A stretch of DNA of 12,118 nt, from assembly GCA_020444765.1 (NCBI GenBank), contig JAGRHW010000074.1, positions 1-12,118 of the forward strand. The letters run 5' to 3'. The position numbers and the translations under genes are program-made. Positions 9,001 to 12,118 of the stretch are shown here, piece by piece. The DNA comes from Gammaproteobacteria bacterium. Lineage in GTDB: Bacteria > Pseudomonadota > Gammaproteobacteria > Granulosicoccales > Granulosicoccaceae. The first letter of the stretch is position 1; each line of letters starts with the position of its first letter. Under the pieces are notes generated by a model, which had not been told where the DNA came from, did not search any database, and was given only the letters and a program-made list of their open reading frames with translations.

Positions 9001-9732
9001 CTGAGTCAGTGTTTCTGTTGCAACAACCTGGTAATTGTTTGAGCCCGAACGTTGCAGGGTATAAATGTTGATGACGCCCATCATGTCCGCAACATAAAGC
9101 CTGCCGTCCGGGCCGAACTGCAAGGATGTTGCCTGCTCGGAGCGGCTGCCGGAAAGCGTACTCTTGAAGAAACTGATGCTTGGTGTGGCTCTGCTCTGTA
9201 GCTGATCCAGGGTTGTGTTTTGCGTCAGCTGTGCGGTCATTTTGACGATGCTGATTCCCTGTTCTCCGCTGTGCGAAATGTACAGAAATCCTTCAATCAG
9301 AGGGGTAGTCAGCTCCTCAGAGGGAATCGTCAGGTAGATATTTATTTCTCTGCTTTCCCCGGGGTAGAGAAGCAGTGAGTCGTCGACATCCACGCTGAAA
9401 AACCTGGAATCCCGTTCATCCAGATAAACCGAGTGAATTTCCAGCGGACCGGCTTCCATGCTGCCGTTGTGTGTCAATATGACGGAGCGCAGGATAGTCA
9501 TGCCGACTATTGCATTGCCAAAATCAATATTGTCCGAGCTAAGTGCCAAAGTTGGAATGTTTGAGTGTGTGGTGTCGGCCGTTGCGACCTTATTGATAAA
9601 CGCAGTGGCATAGAGCATCAAGAAAAAAATCAGCGCGATACTTGGCAGGCTCCATTGACGCAGGAGAGCAAAAATTCTCGATAGCCTCGAGCGGGGCTGG
9701 TTCGATAGAGCCGATGACGGGTTATCGTACAT
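3040..9732 (-). CDS. Giant exported multidomain protein: beta-propeller, TSP3, PKD, malectin and Kelch modules
   Basis: This is a 2230-aa protein when started at the ATG at 9730-9732, which has GGGAG 6 nt upstream. An in-frame ATG at 9769-9771 would add 13 residues but lacks a Shine-Dalgarno. Residues 28-52 form a long hydrophobic signal or anchor segment ending ATA before Asp53, so the protein is exported. Domains in order are: an Ig-like HYDIN/ASPM-type domain (62-169); a propeller resembling PQQ-dependent glucose/sorbosone dehydrogenases (182-633), with HHGNG at 333-337 and GFRNP at 432-436; calcium-type TSP3 repeats (649-709); a ConA-like lectin region (716-947); five PKD-like domains (954-1044, 1213-1303, 1473-1563, 1568-1657, 1828-1918); three malectin-like domains (1052-1207, 1311-1466, 1666-1821), each with YFAE and a RINVGGP or RINAGGP start; and a six-bladed Kelch propeller (1928-2230). 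The assembly suggests a secreted carbohydrate-binding or adhesion protein. Enzymatic activity is unproven. No C-terminal anchor is seen. Confidence 0.85.
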   Translation of the reverse strand: MYDNPSSALSNQPRSRLSRIFALLRQWSLPSIALIFFLMLYATAFINKVATADTTHSNIPTLALSSDNIDFGNAIVGMTILRSVILTHNGSMEAGPLEIHSVYLDERDSRFFSVDVDDSLLLYPGESREINIYLTIPSEELTTPLIEGFLYISHSGEQGISIVKMTAQLTQNTTLDQLQSRATPSISFFKSTLSGSRSEQATSLQFGPDGRLYVADMMGVINIYTLQRSGSNNYQVVATETLTQIRNIVNHDDDGSVNSAIKNRLVTGILVTGSSAKPVIYVLSSDPRFGGGTQHTDTNLDTNSTMLSRLDRNNGQWVRTDLVRGLPRSEENHHGNGMALSQDGKKLYLAMGGNTNAGAVSNNFALLPEFALSAAILEVDLPAIGNNTYDLPTLDDEDRPGSIDFNDPFGGNQGKNQAKLIPNGPVTVYAPGFRNPYDIVITQAGRMYSIDNGPNAGWGDIPKQAGPEGVCSNALNEPGNTRHDNLHHITHRGYYAGHANPTRGNVSNTFNAGNPQSPVQQANPVECDYQVGTSKSTALLSFAPSTNGLDEYTASNFDGQLTGNLLAAAWDNTIFRIQLNQDGSAVSSHDTLFSNVGVRPLDVIALGDDEMFPGTIWVADLATGNIIVFEPADYEDRPVQQCDPSAGTSDQDNDGFSNNDELLNETDPCSAADFPADFDGDFSSDLLDTDDDNDGIEDAEDPFALDPDNGATTSIPLRYDWENDDGPPGGILNLGFTGLMTNGSQDYNALFDQYQITAGGAAGVLTIDNIAAGDAYKSKNTQEYAFQFGINVSSQSPVFTVHSRILAPFAGLEPGKNQSMGIFIGTGDQDNYLKLVINGTPADGGLQLLKELNGNNISDQNQADDIFGADAVDLYLEVNPTSALVQAKYQISHQGIPGPMKAFPNSMAFPQTWLNSPTKLAVGILATSVGGSPFPGTWDLIEIQTMLEDDPGANQAPQVDAGPDQSLGSGDKLTLNGAVQDDGLPANSLSTSWSKTSGPGSVSFSNAASLSSQVEFSQPGSYQLKLTASDGALTGSDSINIVVQEASSAATAYRINVGGPALTDPTGDWLSDAQAAQYVNTGKVYQRDVEINTEHLSQAVPAALFNSERWDEASLPEMHWQFPVVPGDYDVRVYFAEIWPGAYKEGARLFSVAIEGMQLDDIDVYALAGKETATMIETRVTSDATLDIEFQHIVQNPGVKGIEIIPATTVGNNPPLITLDSSFTTTIDTPFSLSAAVSDDGLPDGTLNLAWEQISGPGTVSFDAVNSPETAVVFSKPGTYQLKVSASDGELISSKQTQVVVNGSTTSETSLIRINVGGPTINDPNGDWLADTIANATLNSGSIYSNKVDIDTSGLEYQVPEALFQTERWDGAAAPEMHWQIPVEPGVYEVRLYFAEIWDGAFTEGKRVFSVNVEGIQSPAIDVYKESGSYKALAYTFHVTSDNSLDILFTHITQNPSLKGIEILSSSASPSNQPPLVLAGEEINTSQTAGIQLNASVSDDGLPDGTLTVSWNKLLGPGSVSFSDASIVNPLVSVSEPGAYLLGITASDGEYESTDALDLYITSPTDNTAPVVDAGSDLSVTQDEEFSLQATVSDDGLPNGQLDFSWRQLSGPGVISFTAADQPNSRATADIPGTYVLQLDVSDGELNATDTIQISVQEDTSGKQQAIRINAGGPTLNQDGIQWLSDADALNYVNTGKLYQKVVDVDLSGLDSSVPEALFHTSRWDPANGAEMAWAIPLSAGLYQVNLYFAETWSEAFGLGNRVFSVNVEGAALNTVDIFAAAGSNKALMYSVTVQADATLDIAFTHQTENPTINAIEVIPLDAATENLAPSVLAGADTQVDLGTTLALNGTVTDDGLPNASLSISWSKRSGPGTVSFSDSNNPRTTADFSAAGDYVLELQAYDGALTSEDTLKVSVRIPDAITQISANQPWIQLLGKNGTQPDARHEAGAVAVNNKMYLMGGRDTRAVNQFDPGSGKWQRLATPPREMHHFQPVAIGNTIYVIGAMGCCYPKEENIPNIYIYNTQSNSWSVGPLIPEQRRRGSTGTVIRNGKIYLVGGNTKGHSGGAVNWFDEYDPASNTWRQLPDAPHARDHFNAVLIGDRLVVAGGRVSSQPDVFAGTLAKVDVYDFSTGAWRSDFQNIPTQRAGTMAVAFGKEAIVIGGESTQSTQAHNQVEAFNPYTGKWRTLQALITGRHSGGAAVLADGIHVAAGNSRRGGGSETSLHEFLDTP
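3043..3951 (-). repeat. C-terminal six-bladed Kelch propeller
   Basis: Residues 1928-2230 contain Kelch blades marked by glycine pairs (MGGRDT, VGGNTKG, VAGGRVS, VIGGEST, with IGAMGCC in blade 2) and by the following tryptophans (KWQRL, SWSVG, TWRQL, AWRSD, KWRTL). The last blade (from GRHSGG to the C-terminus) has no tryptophan of its own. The segment QPWIQLL at the start of the domain can supply the missing strand, the usual velcro closure. Kelch propellers are interaction or carbohydrate-binding scaffolds; some secreted ones belong to oxidases, but no oxidase partner domain is seen here. Confidence 0.8.
3979..6873 (-). repeat. Alternating PKD-like / malectin-like domain array
   Basis: The array encodes eight domains in the order P1-M1-P2-M2-P3-P4-M3-P5. 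PKD-like copies lie at about 6601-6873, 5824-6096, 5044-5316, 4762-5031 and 3979-4251. They share DDGLP, SGPG (LGPG in P3), VSF (ISF in P4) and an SDG or YDG near the end. Malectin-like copies lie at about 6112-6579, 5335-5802 and 4270-4737. They share a GGP opening, W.(S/A)D, ALF..(S/T)(E/S)RWD, YFAE, FSV.(I/V)EG, and ENP or QNP near the end. The copies share short stretches of nucleotide similarity (for example TTTCGGC around the YFAE codons) but have diverged, so the duplications are old and not recent tandem copies. Confidence 0.85.
7606..7788 (-). repeat. Thrombospondin type 3-like calcium-binding repeats
   Basis: Residues 649-709 of the giant protein carry DQDNDGFSNNDE and DTDDDNDGIEDAEDP, the DxDxDG pattern of TSP3 repeats, embedded in a strongly acidic stretch. 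Flanking cysteines at about 642 and 669 could form a disulfide. Such repeats bind calcium and usually act as a rigid spacer between extracellular domains. Confidence 0.8.
7834..9189 (-). other. Sugar-dehydrogenase-like beta-propeller domain of the giant protein
   Basis: This segment encodes residues 182-633. The order of motifs follows soluble PQQ glucose/sorbosone dehydrogenases. LQFGPDGRLYVADM is an early propeller blade. HHGNGMALSQDGKKLYLAMG matches the blade that carries the catalytic His (here His333 or His334). YAPGFRNPYDIVI then GRMYSIDNGPNAGWGD matches the GHRNP/EQGPN blade (Arg434, Asn435). In the glucose dehydrogenase the strand after the catalytic His ends in IGD, with an Asp that pairs with the His; here it reads MGG, so that Asp appears to be Gly353. 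This is a by-eye alignment; the domain may be a non-catalytic binding propeller. Confidence 0.6.
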
Positions 9733-9738
9733 TGCAAT

Positions 9739-9743
9739 CTCCC
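9739..9743 (-). promoter_or_regulatory. Shine-Dalgarno deciding the start of the giant gene
   Basis: On the - strand GGGAG lies 6 nt upstream of the ATG at 9730-9732. The ATG 39 nt further upstream (9769-9771) is preceded by CTCCTGAATAGAGC with no purine-rich Shine-Dalgarno. The shorter start is therefore preferred. Confidence 0.65.
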
Positions 9744-9771
9744 AAACCGGAGATGGTCGATGGGGAGACAT

Positions 9772-10173
9772 GCTCTATTCAGGAGAAAAATCAGGCAATC
9801 AACAGCGCTTTAAAATGTTTGACAGTTCAATAAGCAAGGTCCGGATTCGTCGAATGCGTAGCAAAAATTTATACGCAGCACCTGCGATACAAGAAAGGAA
9901 GGCAGGACGGACGTTGCCGCGGAGCCTAAGCAGGTTATGGTTAAACTGTGATCGGATTTTCAGTTCCGGCGTTACTGACCTTGGTGTGATTTATCATCTA
10001 TCCGGCTTTGACACTGTCGGATTTTATCGGGAGTTGAATGGCATCAATGGATTGGCTGGTTCGGCCCTGTGAACAGTCATGTATGCGTGATGCATTGGTT
10101 AAAGGAGATCAAGTCGGGGCCGCTATTCAGAGGGTATTCTGTATAAAACCTATTCCCCTGGAAGAGTGATAAA
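9772..10173. promoter_or_regulatory. Divergent intergenic region between the two surface-protein genes
   Basis: About 400 bp with no credible gene, which must hold promoters for both divergent genes. Two perfect -35-like hexamers TTGACA (9819-9824 and 10008-10013, + strand) lack a good -10 at normal spacing. A TATAAA at 10142-10147 could be the -10 for the + gene, with a leader of about 25 nt, but has no clear -35. TCGGATTTT occurs twice (9952-9960 and 10017-10025), both preceded by a CTG-containing sequence, and may be a regulator site or chance. No terminator or riboswitch-like structure was recognised. Confidence 0.4.
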
Positions 10174-11646
10174 ATGATAAAAAAGCCATATCTCGCCGCT
10201 GGTCTTCTGCTTCTCCCGTTATGCAATACCGCGATCGCCGAAAATGAGCCCTACCTGGAAAGCGATGGGGAAGTCATTATTGAGGTAGAGAATACTCAGG
10301 CGGGTGAAGGTTGGTCGCTGGAAACAGCGTTGCCTGAATACTCCGGCAACGGATACTATCTGTGGGTCGGACCTGATTACACAGGAGAGAGCAAGGCAGG
10401 TCTTGGAGATACAATACAATATCCTTTTCGGATTTCCAATCCGGGGAATTACGAGTTTCGTTTGAGAAGCTATATCGCCGAAGGGGAAAGCAATACGGAA
10501 TCCAATGACGTATGGGTTCGTTTCCCGACTGGTTCCAATGTTGCTGATGAGCAGCCCCTGGACGGCTGGACCAAGGTTTATATGAGTCAACTAGGCAAAT
10601 GGTCCTGGTCTACAAAAGCGGTTGATCATGTAGGCGCTGTGGTGCGTCAGTACTTCCCGGCCGGTGATCATGTTATCGAAGTATCCGGTCGCTCCAAGGG
10701 TTTCGCGATTGACAAGCTCGCGCTTTATAAATACGAGGACATCAGTTTTTCCGACAGACATTTCACTGAATCCGGGGAGTCTGCCGGTGGTGGCGACGGG
10801 CAAGACAACCCCGATACTCCTGTCCCTCCGGTTGTGATAAGCGAACATGAGCTGGAGTCCGGCATTTGCACAGACAATTCGATTTCTCTGGCCCCGGTCG
10901 ATGCCGTCAGCGTAAGCTCAGAGGCCATGATCAATGACGGATATCTGGAGTTTTCCGGTACAGGTGATTCCGCGCTGCTGAAGTTTGATCTTACGGATAT
11001 CCCCGTTTCCAGAACGGCTGCCACCTTGCAGTTTTTCCCGGAGGCCGACCAGGCTGGTCTGGTCACGCTGGTTTATGCCGCTGATCATTCCGACTGGGAC
11101 AATACAAGCCTGGTCGAAGATTTACCGGACAGCGCTGTAAAACTCGCAGAGCAGGGCGGCGACTATCTTGAACAACAGTTGCTCGAGCTGACTATTGATC
11201 ACACCCTGCTTGCTACAGGCCAGGAGACTTTCATATTGTCACTGGATGATAATGCACCCGCGATTCGCATCCACTTGAACGATGAGTCGATTGAACCCAG
11301 GCTGTTGATTTCAGGTGGTGATACCTTCTGCGAGGAACTGGCGAACAATCAGGCCCAGAGTGAAGAAGAACCTGAGCCCGAGGAGGAAGCCGAATCGGGG
11401 GAAACACCGGAAACCAGTGGAGAAACGGATTCCGGCAGCGAGGGTGGTAGTGATTCCAATGGCGGCGGTGATACGACTGAACAGGCAGAGAATACCGGGT
11501 CTGAAAATCTGAATGTCGGTCAGGCGGGTTCTTCAAGCGATGAACCATCAGCTGGGGCTTATACGGTTGAGTTGTTATTGCTGATTGCCGTTTTCTTCGG
11601 CAGACTTGGCAATATCAGACGAATGCGCATTATGCAAAGGCGCTAG
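10174..11646 (+). CDS. Secreted CBM-like / DNRLRE-like protein with C-terminal anchor
   Basis: This is a 490-aa protein. The signal peptide is residues 1-22 (cleavage likely after TAIA). Residues 33-187 form a beta-rich domain resembling CBM6/35-type or GH115 C-terminal carbohydrate-binding domains (YPFRISNPGNYEFRLRSY, then FPAGDHVIEVSGRSKGFAID). A Gly/Asp/Pro linker follows (201-220). Residues ~231-386 resemble the DNRLRE/CBM96 fold (LLKFDLTDIP, VTLVYAADHSDW), bounded by Cys232 and Cys386, which may pair. An acidic, Ser/Glu/Gly-rich linker (387-460) leads to a hydrophobic segment VELLLLIAVFFG (465-476) and a basic tail ending RRMRIMQRR. That tripartite end resembles GlyGly-CTERM-type sorting tails, though the usual GG motif is weak, so a plain membrane anchor is possible. 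GGAAGAG (10160-10166) is the likely Shine-Dalgarno. The gene is divergent from the giant malectin/Kelch gene, suggesting a shared role in polysaccharide binding at the cell surface. Confidence 0.8.
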   Translation: MIKKPYLAAGLLLLPLCNTAIAENEPYLESDGEVIIEVENTQAGEGWSLETALPEYSGNGYYLWVGPDYTGESKAGLGDTIQYPFRISNPGNYEFRLRSYIAEGESNTESNDVWVRFPTGSNVADEQPLDGWTKVYMSQLGKWSWSTKAVDHVGAVVRQYFPAGDHVIEVSGRSKGFAIDKLALYKYEDISFSDRHFTESGESAGGGDGQDNPDTPVPPVVISEHELESGICTDNSISLAPVDAVSVSSEAMINDGYLEFSGTGDSALLKFDLTDIPVSRTAATLQFFPEADQAGLVTLVYAADHSDWDNTSLVEDLPDSAVKLAEQGGDYLEQQLLELTIDHTLLATGQETFILSLDDNAPAIRIHLNDESIEPRLLISGGDTFCEELANNQAQSEEEPEPEEEAESGETPETSGETDSGSEGGSDSNGGGDTTEQAENTGSENLNVGQAGSSSDEPSAGAYTVELLLLIAVFFGRLGNIRRMRIMQRR

Positions 11647-11679
11647 ATCAGCCGAGGTAAGACAAGCCCAAGTCAACAC

Positions 11680-11717
11680 AATGCCCCTTCAGCATGCCGC
11701 TTTTGGGGCATTTTTTA
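11680..11717 (+). terminator. Rho-independent terminator of the 490-aa protein gene
   Basis: AATGCCCC (11680-11687) pairs perfectly with GGGGCATT (11705-11712) across a 17-nt loop and is followed by a T-run. It begins 34 bp after the stop codon of the CBM/DNRLRE gene. Confidence 0.85.
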
Positions 11718-11833
11718 TGCTGAATTTTTTTAACCAGGTAATCTGGGCGGTAGAAACCGGCGCCGGACATTCCGGGTGGTTTATCAACAGCTACTCGCGA
11801 AATTTTTTTATTAAAATAATATCCTGATTTAAA
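11718..11833. other. AT-rich convergent intergenic spacer
   Basis: This spacer lies between the terminator of the + gene and the end of the LysR gene. It contains T-rich and A/T-rich runs (around 11725-11734 and 11800-11822) but no convincing hairpin for the LysR transcript and no gene. Confidence 0.5.
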
Positions 11834-12118
11834 TTACAGGCTCTCCCTGCGCTTGGCAAAGCTTGCTCGAAGATGATCCGCCGCGCTGATGATCGCAGGG
11901 TTCGCGTCCTCTGTAACGATCATTGCCAATTCATATTCAGGCAGCTCCGGGAGATTACTTTCTGCCCCCAATGCAATGATTGGCCCGGTACAGGATGAAA
12001 CCGGAATCGGCGCGATCGCGAGATCTGCCAGCATCGCTGCCTTCTGGCCTGAAATATGGGCGCTCTTGAAGGCAATCCGGTAATCGCGTTTTTGTTTTTC
12101 AAGGCTTGAAAGCCCGGC
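11834..12118 (-). CDS. LysR-family transcriptional regulator (C-terminal 94 residues only)
   Basis: The frame is open from the right edge to the TAA at 11834-11836, so only the C-terminal part of the gene is in the window. The residues read like the last part of a LysR effector-binding domain: RIAFKSAHISGQKAAM leads into a helix, MLADLAIAPIPVS matches the usual 'glGIa.lP.s' strand, LPELPEYELAMIV matches the 'LP.lp..e..L' strand, and a terminal helix AIISAADHLRASF follows. The ATG at 12034 is internal and not the start. The helix-turn-helix and the effector pocket are outside the window, so the target genes are unknown. The gene converges on the CBM/DNRLRE gene, so it is not in an operon with it. 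Confidence 0.85.
   Translation of the reverse strand, partial: AGLSSLEKQKRDYRIAFKSAHISGQKAAMLADLAIAPIPVSSCTGPIIALGAESNLPELPEYELAMIVTEDANPAIISAADHLRASFAKRRESL

Noticed and set aside
9769..9771. Upstream ATG as start of the giant protein
   Set aside because: It has no Shine-Dalgarno, while the ATG at 9730-9732 has GGGAG at 6 nt. The 13 extra residues add no recognisable signal.
9984..10000. CRP-like site (TGTGA half-site near GGTGTGATTTATCATC)
   Set aside because: Only one half-site matches; the second half lacks TCACA.
9819..10036. Two TTGACA hexamers as sigma-70 promoters
   Set aside because: No acceptable -10 box occurs 16-18 bp downstream of either one, so they are not called as promoters.
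12032..12034. A 66-aa small protein starting at 12034 on the - strand
   Set aside because: The frame continues open to the window edge and the upstream residues fit the LysR effector domain, so this is an internal Met.

Overview
The window looks like a chromosomal segment of a Gram-negative proteobacterium, most likely a marine or other aquatic gammaproteobacterium. The evidence is the gene families present: a DUF318/ArsP_1-type permease of the SO_0444 group with a MerR-type promoter, a small cysteine-free thioredoxin-fold-like periplasmic protein, large PKD/malectin surface proteins, a C-terminal sorting-tail protein and a LysR regulator. This is inferred from family resemblance only; no rRNA or core marker is present. 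I see no mobile element, tRNA, rRNA or CRISPR array.

Layout, left to right. (1) Positions 1-956, + strand: the 3' part of an alpha/beta-hydrolase of the predicted dienelactone hydrolase type, followed by a probable rho-independent terminator. (2) Positions 1117-2436, - strand: a metal-efflux operon. A MerR-type promoter with a 20-bp spacer drives a badly decayed merR remnant, which overlaps by ATGA the intact permease gene. (3) Positions 2545-3009, + strand: a secreted 154-aa protein of unknown function, divergent from merR. (4) Positions 3040-9732, - strand: one very large gene (2230 aa) for an exported modular protein. Its order is an Ig-like domain, a sugar-dehydrogenase-like beta-propeller, calcium-binding thrombospondin-3 repeats, a ConA-like lectin region, an array of five PKD-like and three malectin domains, and a C-terminal six-bladed Kelch propeller. 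(5) A ~440-bp divergent intergenic region. (6) Positions 10174-11646, + strand: a 490-aa secreted protein with a CBM-like domain, a DNRLRE/CBM96-like domain, an acidic linker and a C-terminal hydrophobic anchor with a basic tail, followed by a clear terminator. (7) Positions 11834-12118, - strand: the C-terminal end of a LysR-family regulator that runs off the window.

Two stories stand out. The first is the metal-efflux operon. Its own regulator appears to have lost its middle (about 70-80 residues, in frame) and to carry substitutions in the helix-turn-helix, yet the MerR-type promoter/operator and the translational coupling to the permease are intact. The second is the divergent pair of surface or secreted carbohydrate-binding proteins (2230 and 490 aa). 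They share one intergenic region and together carry malectin, CBM, DNRLRE and lectin-like modules, which suggests a polysaccharide-binding or matrix/adhesion system. Its substrate and role cannot be read from the sequence.
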